DNA from: Lepisosteus oculatus
Lineage: Eukaryota > Chordata > Actinopteri > Semionotiformes > Lepisosteidae
Length of the DNA: 64,000 nucleotides
Reading direction: 5' to 3'
Assembly (NCBI RefSeq): GCF_040954835.1
Contig: NC_090723.1
Coordinates: 9,806,001 to 9,870,000 of the forward strand
The notes beneath the pieces were generated by a model. The model ran no database searches. It was not told where the DNA came from and worked only from the letters and a program-made list of their open reading frames with translations. Below, in pieces: positions 54,872 to 64,000 of the stretch (its first letter is position 1; each line of letters starts with the position of its first letter). The position numbers and the translations under genes were made by a program.

Positions 54872-56576
54872 CCGACTGGAGGCCAGCCAGAGCGGAGGCA
54901 GGGAAGGGGGTAGCTGATTCACTGCGGGACGGGAAAACCGGGACCGACTAACCAGTTCATTCCTTGCGTTGATTTTGCACCTTTTTTCGAAGGATCCCAG
55001 GGTGCTCTGTGTCCAGAAGGGGGCAGCTCTGGGACTGAACGCTCGAGGAGCAGGAGAGAGGGCTGACTGGCAGCCCAGCACACAGCGGTGATCACAGACC
55101 TGCAGCAGGACACTACATCCAGCACGCGCAGAGCCCTGAGAGCATCGTGCAGAGCCTAGAGTAGAAACAGCCCAACAGGTAAACTGGGGACACTGTAACA
55201 GTCCCGGGGGGAAAGCATGTTCTGACAGCAGCGAACAGGCATTGCGCAATCCCAATTCTGCAACGGCGGAGCGCCTGTGGCTGGAATGTTTTGGTTGGGC
55301 TGTTGCTGGGCAACACGCTCACGGAACAGGAGGGATCAGGACTGTGCACCGGGTCTGAGCGGCAGACACGAGGAAACATGCTGACTGGAGGAATGAGGAA
55401 AACGACACCAGCCAGCCTGGGCACCACCAGGAACCACCGGGATCAATCCTGCTCTTCCCAGAGCCCGGAGTGGCCCGAAGCCCACTCCTCTGCGCCGCTG
55501 GTCTCAGTACGAGCGAGCGATGCGGCGATGTGTTTACTTAAGACCACTGACGCAGCACGAAATGAAATGGGAACACAACACTTCACAATCATAATAATGT
55601 ATAATTACACAGCAATCAGTGGGAAGCGGCAGCATGGCCTCATAATAATCTGCCTTCCCAAGGTGTTCAGTACGAGCCTAGCACAGGCAGAATCGCGTAA
55701 CGAAACAAGGTGCTCAGCCTGGCTGGAACCTCTTCACTGATTTCATTTTCCGCTCATCCCAGGCGCCCCGACCTGGTGAGAGGCCTAGAACTGTGCTCAC
55801 CTCCTGGACGCCTGTGTGCAGCCTCACTGCTCCGTGGGGCCCCAGACACCCAGCAGGAAATAGTGTATATAGAGGAGTCAGCTCTGTGCTGTAACTGTAA
55901 CCCCTGTACACCCTACTGTAAATCCTGATAGTGAGGGAGCGCTGGAAGAGACTTCAGTCGCTGTACAGGGGACTTAAGAGAAAATCCCTGCTCCCTGAGC
56001 TCCTGCGGAGGACTGGACAAGCGCAGTTTCAGCACCGGGACAGGGACACAGCACGGACAACAGCATGTGGAAGGAAGTCCAGCCCCAGCATCCACTTGCA
56101 CTGATTGATAATGGACAGTCACCCGATTAAGACAGTTCTTGATGTAGGTCTGTTAGAGTGCGTACTTATTGTAAGGCGTTTTATGTGAAAAAAATATCCC
56201 TTTATCCTATAATTTAAAGACGGTATATCTAGTATTAAGATGAATAGCAAGGCAAACCCAACTGTACAACTGGAACAATAACCTGACAGAAATCTCTCCA
56301 CACGATATCAACTCTAGTCAATCATGTTCTGCATGAGAAACACCTTCAGACAGGATGTTTTAGACTCACTGCAGACATAATGAGGAATTCTCTTATCTCA
56401 TTCTCAATCAAACTGGTGAAACATCAAATGAGTTCGCTGTAAAGGATTAGTGGTTTATGGGCGAGAGTGCCTCCTGTTTGGTCTACCATTCAGTCAGGCC
56501 TGAGAGGTGTATTGTGAGCTCTGTTTCAGGACTTAACTTAGACAGGCGGGGTTCTTTATTTTAAACTCAGCCCAAT
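54872..56576. other. Intergenic, no gene seen
   Basis: Short frames only. Confidence 0.5.
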
Positions 56577-57140
56577 AACAACAATAACAATAATAATTGC
56601 TTACACCCATATAGCTCTTTCCTGGACACTCCACTCAAAGCGCTTTATAATAATAATAATTAATAATTGCTTACACTTATATAGCACTTTTCTGGACACT
56701 CCACTCAAAGCGCTTTACAAGTAATGGGGATCCCCTCCACCACCACCAGTGTGCAGCCATATGATGCGACGGCAGCCATAGTGCGCCAGAACACTCCCCA
56801 CACACCAGTTCTCAGTGGGGAAGAGAGCAGAGTAATGTAGCCAATTCATAGATCGGGATTATTAGGAGGCCATGATTGGTAAGGGCCAATGGGTAAGGGG
56901 TTTAGAAGTAATGGGGATCCCCTCCACCCCAACCAGTGTGCAGCCCCCACCTGGATGATGCTCCAGTCCGCTCCCCACACACCAGCTCTCAGTGGGGAGG
57001 AGAGCAGGGTGAGGAAGCCAGTTCAGAGATGGGGAGGCCATGATGGTTAAAGGCCAGGGGGTAAATTGGCTGGGACACAGGGGTAACACCTCTAGTCTTT
57101 TCGAGAAACACCCTGGGATTCTTAATGACCACAGAGAGTC
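56577..57140 (-). mobile_element. Pile-up of three truncated 5S-SINE copies
   Basis: Antisense tails begin at about 56590 and again at 56664, and a third body begins near 56905 (GTAATGGGGATCCCCTCCAC seen twice). The first is cut after the tail, the second after the middle of the body, and the third runs to ACCCTGGGATTCTTAATGAC. No 5S head is present. Confidence 0.85.
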
Positions 57141-57839
57141 ACAGAGCTGCCAGGACACAGGCTGCCTCCTCTGCCTGCCCCCCCTGGACTGGGCGGTGAC
57201 CTCACCTGCAAATCCAGCCCAGAGCTGTGGACTTCAGCACAGGCGCTGTCCCTGCCTTGGGGGCGTCCAGATGGGTCGGGGAGAAGCGTTTCAGTCCTGA
57301 AAAAAAAAACGGGGCTTTCTCCTAAGGAACCACAAACAGAGGGAATCTTCCGGGGGTCTGTTTGAAGAGCACGCACAGGCTTCACACCCAGAAACCACTG
57401 TCCAGCACGCCTCTCAGGGAGGGTCATCTAACACCCATAACAACACCAGAAGAGCTACAAACACCAGCAGCTCATTCAGGCTCGTTTGGCTGCTATTAAT
57501 TGACCTTAGGATCTCCTCCAGCTGTTTAATGAAGGAATGGAGAAAGCCAGGATTTTGGCTTCTTATTGGCTGGCCAGCTTGAAGTCTATGTACAGGACAC
57601 AATACTGAGCACAAAAGGAGCACCCTCTGCTCACCCACATGGTTATCTTGGCTTATGCTTACTGTAGAGCTTAATGCCAAAATATGAATGTTATTAGAAT
57701 AAATATGATCATTGTTTCAGTTCTTGCATGTGGTCTCTGTTTTGGCAAAGTTCTTTTGTGAACAAAGCCAGTCTGTGAGAAATATCTAGACATGAAAACC
57801 ACAAATAACAAAAGTTTTTCCATTTTTTATCCCTCAAAG

Positions 57840-58017
57840 TCGCCGCCCATGCATTCCGGGCAGGGAGGAGCCCCAGACGGTGCTCCGGCGGGTCTTCAGG
57901 ATCGGGGAGGCGAGGGAGAGGGATTCCCGGATCAGCCAGCTTCCACAGCCTCGGCTCTTCCCAGAAACGGCCACGCTGGACTGGAGATCCGGGCGCTGGA
58001 ATCCGGGATCTTCCGCT
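57840..58017 (+). other. Candidate unassigned coding exon
   Basis: 178 nt bounded by an acceptor (CCATTTTTTATCCCTCAAAG) and a donor (GCT-GTGAGT). After one base it is open for exactly 59 codons with mostly G or C in third positions, unlike the A/T-rich flanks. The peptide includes EEPQTVLRRVFRIGEARER and QLPQPRLFPETATLDW. I do not recognise the family. It could be an exon of a gene between tns4 and the DAP-family gene, an upstream exon of the latter, or chance. The minus strand is open here too (57709-58356). Confidence 0.35.
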
Positions 58018-59687
58018 GTGAGTCAGGCCGCACTGAACCGGACCAGAGGGGCTGGAGGCATGCATAAGACCAAAGATATCTCCAATAAAAGGGATACAAT
58101 TTACAGGATGATTCATTTTCCTATTGGGAAGGGCGAATGACTTGCTCCTTTGTGAGGATGCAGCTTCCCGAATTTTCCTGACACATGTTGTTACTTGAGC
58201 CACTGTTTCCTTTAGACTCAGAGACACAATCGAAGGCAGCAAACAATAAATCACGAACTTGAGCCCCCCGTTAAATGACATCACTGTGTCAAACAGCAAG
58301 CAGAGCCTCTTAATCCCCCCAAAACCCCCACACTCCTCCTCCAGCCCGTCTCTCACATTTCAGACCGGGAGGCCAGACGTGAGGAGAGGCTGTTCGGCCT
58401 TTAATGGAGAGAATCAAACACAAATAGGGGTGGGACAGCTGCAGGGTAAGTTACAAAAACACCTCTGTAAAAAATGAGAACATCCAAAACAAAACGTCCA
58501 TCCATTTTCAATAACCTCCCAGTCCAATAAGACAGGGCTGCCTCAGCTGGGCAGCACGAAGGAGGGTGCATCTCGGGACACACTGAGGGGTTGGAGTCAC
58601 CTCCGTTTTGTGCACAGCAATGTGTGTCAACGAGCCTCACAACACTGAAAGAGAAGAAAAAATGTCAGCCCTCCCCAAAAGAAACAAAAAGTAAAACCTT
58701 GCGCTTGAGGTGCTGATGAAGAAACAGGCCCGCACAGGAAGGGCAGACGCCTGAGCACACCTGAGAGAGCCTGCAGCTCTGACAGGCGATAATTACAAAT
58801 ATGCAGAAAATCCCTTGCTATGACTTGGGAGTGTGCTGGCCCTGTCCGTCAGGCAGGGAGTTGGCACTGAGAGGCAGCGAAGACGTGCTCCTGGCCTGGA
58901 GAGGGACTTCGGATTCAAACGGGTGCTTTCTGGTTTTAAAAGTGGGGAGACCAGTTAGAAAGATAGGGAAAATTTTAGAACAGCTGTGAGATTGTGAGTC
59001 CGACAGTCAGGAAATAAACATGTTCACTGAGCGAGACACGAGCAGCAGGATTCCTCACACTGGGGAGTTTTTATCAATTCATAACAAGGCAAACCCATCC
59101 GTACCAAAGGAAGTACAACCTGACTAGCAATACACAGAAAATGTGCTACACAACCTCAATTCCAGGCAAACATGTTCTACTCGAACAATACCCACTGATG
59201 CCTTCAGACAGACATTTTACAGAGCCTCAGTGCAGACTAAACAAAATGAGGAATTATTTTAGCTCATGCTCAAACTACTCAAGCATTACATGACTTCACA
59301 ATACAGGAGTATAGGGTCATGGACAAGTGCACTCTGTGGATTATGTGCAAAAGTGAAGTAGAGGGGTTTATTTAGGAGTGATTGCGAGGGGAGTACATTT
59401 ACAGGTCCTGGTGTAGCTGTGAGGATTCCTGTTAGGAGTGGGGTGTAATGACTCAATGGGTTGTTATCTTTTATCTGTGTTACATTTGTACACAGATTTG
59501 TTACATATGTTTTGGTATTTCTCTGTGTGTAAATAACAGGTGCTTGGGGGCAAAATAGATTTCTGAGAAATCAGACAACAAAGTATAATCGTATCCTGAA
59601 GTGGCTCTGGACAACCCAAGCCGGAGCAATGGAAAGAGTCCCTCAGCGCAATGCACGGATAATGTTCTCGGATAAAGCAATCTATAA
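58018..59687. other. Intergenic, no gene seen
   Basis: Short frames; no repeats recognised. Confidence 0.5.
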
Positions 59688-59822
59688 TCATCCAGGTGGG
59701 GCTGCACGCTGGTGGTGGTGGAGGGGATCCCCATTACCTGTAAAGCGCTTTGAGTGGAGCGTCCAGAAAAGCGCTATATAAGTGTAAGCAATTGTTATTA
59801 TGATGATGATGATGATGATGAT
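59688..59822 (+). mobile_element. 5S-SINE 3' fragment, sense, with (GAT)n
   Basis: Body end and tail only (GTAAAGCGCTTTGAGTGGAG, AGCGCTATATAAGTGTAAGC), followed by about eight GAT/ATG units. Confidence 0.88.
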
Positions 59823-59824
59823 GT

Positions 59825-60530
59825 CCGGGTCAAGGTGCGCGTGTCCGCAGGTAGCACAGCCGCCGTGAGCGCGGCGCGCGGCCCCGGTCGCCTGCCCGAG
59901 GGAGACGAGCCTCAGAGCCGCGCGACCCCCCCTCGGCCAGGACGGCGGAGCGTGTGCCGGTACTGGAGGAGTCAGCGCAATACTGGAAGGAGACAGCGGG
60001 CTGTTGCACGTCACGTCACGGGCAGCAGAGAGAAGCGATAAGCAGTAAGGGTCGGGCTATTATTACCTATTATTAGGCTATTATTATGGGAGGGGACTGA
60101 CGTCTGGAGACTGCTCTGTGAAACCTCCGGTCTCGGCTGCTCCGACTTTCCCTGGCCGGTTCTCGATGAGTCGTCAAGCCTCTCCGACCTCTCACAAACC
60201 GTGACGGATCCCAGAGGCAACACCAAGCACGAAAAGGAGCACGTACAAGCCTGCCGTCGCCCGCTCGCTCGCTCTGCCACCCCTGACTAGAGCGCAGCGG
60301 CGCTCGCTCAGCTACTGACTGATGAAGAGGCGCAGCAGCGGTCACAGCAACAAGAGCTCAGGAGATCAGATTCCCGAGGCTCCTCTGTGGAGGTGGTGCC
60401 CCAGCGTCCTGCAGCGGGTCTTTAAAGAAGGACAACGCTCAATGAACCCTCTGCAGGAACTCGAAATCGTCTCCGCGGAGCCACCTGGTGGCCGGGGGAA
60501 CAGTTACACGCTGTGCCCGTTGCCCTGAAG
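59825..60530. promoter_or_regulatory. CpG-rich patch upstream of the DAP-family gene
   Basis: CpG is dense at 59830-59960 and moderately so at 60230-60480. A short frame from 60322 (68 codons) has no recognisable domain. Could be promoter sequence; no exon is assigned. Confidence 0.35.
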
Positions 60531-60940
60531 CGGAACTTCACAGGACCGACCTGGGCCGCAGTGTTTCTAGGGACCAGAGAGAGAGGAATTTAATGCACCA
60601 AGAAAGTTGTTGTGGCGCGCTCCTTGGCCACTGACATAACCGCTTTTAAAAACTGCTGGCGCCGGTTTGCGCGTATCAGGAACTGGCTCTTTGAGTCAGG
60701 GTAATCGCTTCATGACAACTCGACAGAAAAGAACAGTCGTCGAGCTGCCGCGTAAGCTCCTGTTGTGAGCTCACTGTTATCAGCGTTACACCTCTGACGC
60801 CAACAAGGGCCGAGTACATGAATAAAAATCCGAAATATCTGTTTTCAGAGAGGGACACAAAGACCGACTCGACACCACCTCTACCAGAACAGAGCGACAC
60901 CTCCTGCGCCCGCGCGCAGCGGGCACGCGAGCGGGGCAGG

Positions 60941-60950
60941 GTCACGTGAC
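60941..60950. promoter_or_regulatory. CLEAR-type E-box GTCACGTGAC
   Basis: A perfect 10-base palindrome identical to the CLEAR element bound by TFEB/TFE3. It sits in a GC-rich patch (60895-60990) about 416 bp upstream of the DAP-family ATG. Confidence 0.45.
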
Positions 60951-61365
60951 AAGGGTCGGACTGGTCCATCCGAGCGCTGCGGGGGCCATCCTGAATATTT
61001 CTGTGATAAATACAGGCTTACTTGACACGAAAGTCTTAAATGTTCATTCTTTGTACATTTTTAAATTAAATATAGTACTGATATTAAGATCATATTTTAC
61101 ATGGACAAGATGAAATAAAATGTGTACCCCACGCTGCCTGTGCACATGGTATCATTTGGATCGTGTCCAGCAGGGAGCGCTGGGAGAGCTGGATTGTTTG
61201 TGTTGATGTTTTTTCACTCTTTAAAAAAAAACAAACCCCGCCGTTAGGGCCTTCCTACCGTAGCTGTTGTCTGTTTGGAAACACTCTATTAAAAGCAAAA
61301 GGATTACTGTTTTTTCTTGTTTGTAAATATTTTATCTGCCCTGGAGTGACGGAAGGTTTTGGAAA

Positions 61366-61420
61366 ATGTCTTCGCCACCGCGAGAGAAACCTCCGACCAA
61401 AGGCGGACACCCACCTGCAG
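61366..61420 (+). CDS. dap: DAP-family exon 1
   Basis: ATG in the context GGAAAATGT, 18 codons plus one base. The donor is GTTTCC at 61421, weaker than consensus. The frame does not close at the donor but stays open to 61860. Confidence 0.9.
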
Positions 61421-64000
61421 GTTTCCTGCTGCTCCTTACTGTTGTAGAGAGGGGAGAGAGGGATGGGGTGGAGGGAGGAGGGGGTAGAAGATGGAGGGAG
61501 AGGAACAGCAAAAAGAAACAGAGCCTGACGAAGTACAGGCTCAGTGACCACAGCCTGGCCATAGAAACTGGGCGACACAGGCAGACCTGGCTGCCCAGAG
61601 AGGACAGGCTGTGCTCCCACTGCCAGCGGGGAGAAATAGAGACAGAGGTGCACTTCCTACTGCACTGTGACAGATACTCTGGGATTAGAGAAACATTCCT
61701 CCCGAAATTTACACATCTTATCCCAGAATTCACACGCCTTCCAGAATCACAACGGGTCCCAATCCTACTGGGAGAGAGAGGAGGGAACTCCGTTGAACTG
61801 GCAGCCCAGTATGTGATCTCTTGTCACAGCCTGAGGAACAGTGAGCCTGTCTCTCAGTAATGCTCTATGTGCTGTATGCAATTGTACTATGATGTTTATA
61901 TTATAAGTGCATGCAGATATTGTATTGTATTATATTGTATTGTATGATCCAGTACAACACAACACTAACACTGTGGCAACACTAACTTACCGGGCATGCC
62001 AATGAAGCTGTTTGAATTGGAATTTGAGAGAGTTGGGAGAGAGGAGAGAGGGATCGAGATGAGAATTTGAAATGGCAGGTGAGGCGTGTACATTATAGAC
62101 AGAGTGACAGCTTTTTATGATCTATTTCACAGGGCCACTTGGTCCGATTGGTATTAAGGTCTCACTGTCTTATTAGTTCAGTAATGTGGTTCTTAAGATG
62201 TTATTATTCTTAGTACCTGTACAAAGAGTAAGTACAGGTAATAAGTAAGTAGTCGTCTCCTTTTGATAAAATAAAGTAATCTGATTATGATGTATAAATT
62301 TATTATTTGGGGAAATTAGTGTGGAGATGCTACCCACGAGGCTGGTGGGTGACAAATAAATTTTGAGCGATCTGAAGACAGAGTCTGGAAATGAGACAGT
62401 ATTGAATACGTGAGGCCATCTGTTGCATTCAGCATTGTATTAAAATTAAAGATATTAATGGTCACATCTCTTTAGCAGGACTGACAAACTGTTGATATAA
62501 AACAATAACAAGGGAAATGTACGGTTTGATTAAATCTGTAGTGTATATAGGTCCAACATATATAGACTACAAAGGAACAAGTAACAGGTTCCCTGCTAAA
62601 AAGAGAAGAAAGAAAACACAACGTTTCGGCCATGTAGCCTTCTTCAGGTGTATAGACTGTATTTTATTTTGCTACCCATTATTTATTTAAGTGGCCTAAA
62701 AAGTAGTAAATCAATTTAAATAACTGTCTTTATAGAGCAGAACTTTGTGGGGATTTCAGAATTTCAGTAGGAGCCTTTGATCAGTGAGGCTCCGTCTCCT
62801 AGCAACAGCGCTTTGCGGTCTGCCAGAGACCATTGTGGTGACGCTGATGTGTTGGACTGCGGGCACACAAGGGAAGCTTTTTGGAGTGTGACGTGCTGGT
62901 AATAAGGAATAAACAAAACAAGCAGAACTGAAAATCGTTGATTTCAAAGTGCTACGTAAGAGAACAGGAAAAAAAAAGTGACAGTAAAAAGGCAGTCATT
63001 CTTGCGTGCAGAATACACTTTTAAAATGGAAACGAGTCCCTTCTGCACCTGTTTACATACGTGTGCTGAGGCCTCCTGGGGTTGGGTGATGTCAGCTGGG
63101 CCCGCATTCATGCTTTTGACTGAAGAGCCGCTGTTGGGGTCCTGTCTGTTTCAGAGCTGTTCAAAGAAGGAAAACAAACTTGCACACCTGCCGCTAGAAC
63201 AGAATGAATGAATTATTCGGGCATGCTTCACGTTCGGAGCCTTTGTCCATAAAGAGAGTTTCCCTTTCAGTCAGACGGTGTGACCTGAGATCAGGAATCT
63301 GAATTGTGTCACACACTTGGGGGTCAGTGGTGTTAGTGTCCGGGACTCTGGACAGGTACTAGGAGGTTGAGGGTTTAGCCCCCAGCTAAACTATACAAGC
63401 TGAAATGTCACGATAGTTCACAAGCTTAGTATGGATACTAATATATATAGTAAAGGAACAAGTAAAAGGTTTATTCCATGCTGAAAAAAAGAAGAAAGAG
63501 AACACAACGTTTCGGCCGTGGAGAAACGGCCGAAACGTTGTGTTCTCTTTCTTCTTTTTTTCAGCATGGAATAAACCTATTACTTGTTCCTTTGCAGCCT
63601 ACGCATGCTGACGCAGCTGCCCACCTGAACTAATATATATAGAGCTCTGTGATGGGCTGGCGTCCTGTCCAGGATGTATCCGGCCTGGCACTTGTTGCTC
63701 ACCAGGATAGGCTCCCCGCAGGAACTCTTGAATTGGATGAAGCGGTTGGGAAATGGATGGATATATAAAGCAATACACTCTTAAAAACTGACGCTCAACC
63801 ACTTGCTGAAGGATCCTTTGAGAGCAAAGCCTGTTCCACTGAGCAAGGGCCTGCCGGGGTGGAGACCTGGGGCTGCTGTCCTGTTTAACACCCCTCTGCC
63901 TTCTCTCTTGCTCTCCGGGCTCCAGTGAAGGCCGGGGGGATGCGCATCGTCCAGAAGCACCACGCAGCAGGAGACCACCAGGGCCAGGACAGGGACAAGG
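61366..64000 (+). CDS. dap: DAP-family gene (death-associated protein 1-like), exons 1-2, partial
   Basis: Exon 1 (61366-61420) encodes MSSPPREKPPTKGGHPPA and ends one base into a Val codon. Exon 2 (63926 to the window end) completes it and continues KAGGMRIVQKHHAAGDHQ. The MSSPP start, GGHPPAVKAGGMRIVQKH core and intron position match death-associated protein 1, a small proline-rich cytosolic protein that in mammals restrains autophagy and is phosphorylated by mTOR, including at Ser3, which is conserved here as Ser-Pro. DAPL1 shares the core but lacks the MSSPP start. Human DAP is on another chromosome, so this may be a paralogue such as the fish dap1b; the rest of the gene lies beyond the window. 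The 2.5-kb intron 1 holds a LINE fragment and foldback repeats. Confidence 0.88.
61455..62035 (+). mobile_element. LINE 3' fragment with C-terminal zinc knuckle, in DAP intron 1
   Basis: Encodes KYRLSDHSLAIETGRHRQTW and CSHCQRGEIETEVHFLLHC, a Cys-Cys-His-Cys knuckle of the kind that ends many LINE ORF2 proteins, with a stop at 61858-61860. The 3' part ends near GCCAATGAAGCTGTTTGAAT plus a GAGAG-rich tail, like other fish LINE termini. The reverse transcriptase part is missing. Confidence 0.75.
62567..62660. mobile_element. Foldback repeat, copy 2 (one arm)
   Basis: AAAGGAACAAGTAACAGG, AGAAGAAAGAAAACACAACG and TTTCGGCCATGTAGCC match one arm of copies 1 and 3. Confidence 0.7.
63452..63593. repeat. 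Near-perfect 68-bp-arm palindrome (foldback repeat, copy 3)
   Basis: Arms 63452-63519 and 63526-63593 are reverse complements with about one mismatch, separated by the 6-base loop GGAGAA. The sequence is two foldback-repeat arms head to head. The flank to about 63630 (CAGCTGCCCACCTGAACT) also belongs to the family. Confidence 0.92.
63640..63765 (+). mobile_element. Fish SINE/LINE-tail repeat, 3' end
   Basis: CTGTGATGGGCTGGCGTCCT, CAGGATAGGCTCCCCGC, GAATTGGATGAAGCGGTTGG and the terminal AAATGGATGGAT. This is the most complete 3' end of this family in the window. Confidence 0.8.
63926..64000 (+). CDS. dap: DAP-family exon 2 (5' part)
   Basis: Acceptor TCCGGGCTCCAG ending at 63925. Two bases complete Val, then 24 codons and one base reach the window edge. 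Encodes KAGGMRIVQKH, the family's most conserved block, then a more divergent His/Gln/Asp-rich run. Confidence 0.92.

Noticed and set aside
57709..58356. 215-codon minus-strand frame
   Set aside because: No domain recognised; the GC-rich part is better explained as the antisense of the candidate plus-strand exon, and the flanks are A/T-rich and low in coding character.
61366..64000. DAPL1 (DAP-like 1)
   Set aside because: The N-terminus MSSPP and the MRIVQKH core fit DAP1; DAPL1 has a different start and MRISKK.

Overview
This is vertebrate nuclear DNA, most likely from a ray-finned fish and probably a non-teleost (gar- or bowfin-like) lineage. The clade call rests on a single-copy-looking IGFBP4-TNS4 neighbourhood (in human these two genes lie next to each other on 17q21) and on a fish-type repeat load: many copies of a 5S-rRNA-derived SINE, a tRNA-derived SINE, LINE 3' ends, a hAT element and several minisatellites. 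The species cannot be fixed from the sequence alone.

Three protein-coding genes can be reconstructed. (1) igfbp4, plus strand, positions 10021-11946: exons 2-4 with the stop codon. Exon 1 (signal peptide and N-terminal cysteine-rich domain) is not present, so bases 1-10020 are read as the 3' part of a long intron 1. (2) tns4 (tensin-4/cten), minus strand: a noncoding exon 1 with TATA promoter near 54.7-54.8 kb, then 12 coding exons from 51981 down to 41272. They join without any frame conflict into 2004 nt (667 residues plus stop), with an SH2 domain followed by a PTB domain. (3) A DAP-family gene (death-associated protein 1-like), plus strand: exon 1 at 61366-61420 and the start of exon 2 at 63926, running off the window end.

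Layout: 1-10020 igfbp4 intron 1 with repeats; 10021-11946 igfbp4 exons; 11947-13.2 kb presumed 3' UTR; 13.2-14.7 kb a CpG-dense tract with no recognised gene; 14.8-41.2 kb a repeat-rich intergenic region; 41.3-54.8 kb tns4; 54.8-61.3 kb intergenic, with one candidate unassigned exon at 57840-58017; 61.37 kb to the end, the DAP-family gene.

igfbp4 encodes a secreted IGF-binding protein, tns4 a focal-adhesion adaptor, and the DAP-family gene a small proline-rich cytosolic protein linked to autophagy control. They are neighbours, not an operon. The most interesting points are: a DAP exon 1 whose frame stays open through its splice donor into a LINE zinc-knuckle segment; SINE-borne matches to the CTCF core motif; a TATA/CRE promoter for tns4; a CLEAR-type motif upstream of the DAP gene; a minisatellite born inside a reverse-transcriptase gene; and a GC-rich candidate exon with good splice sites that I could not identify.
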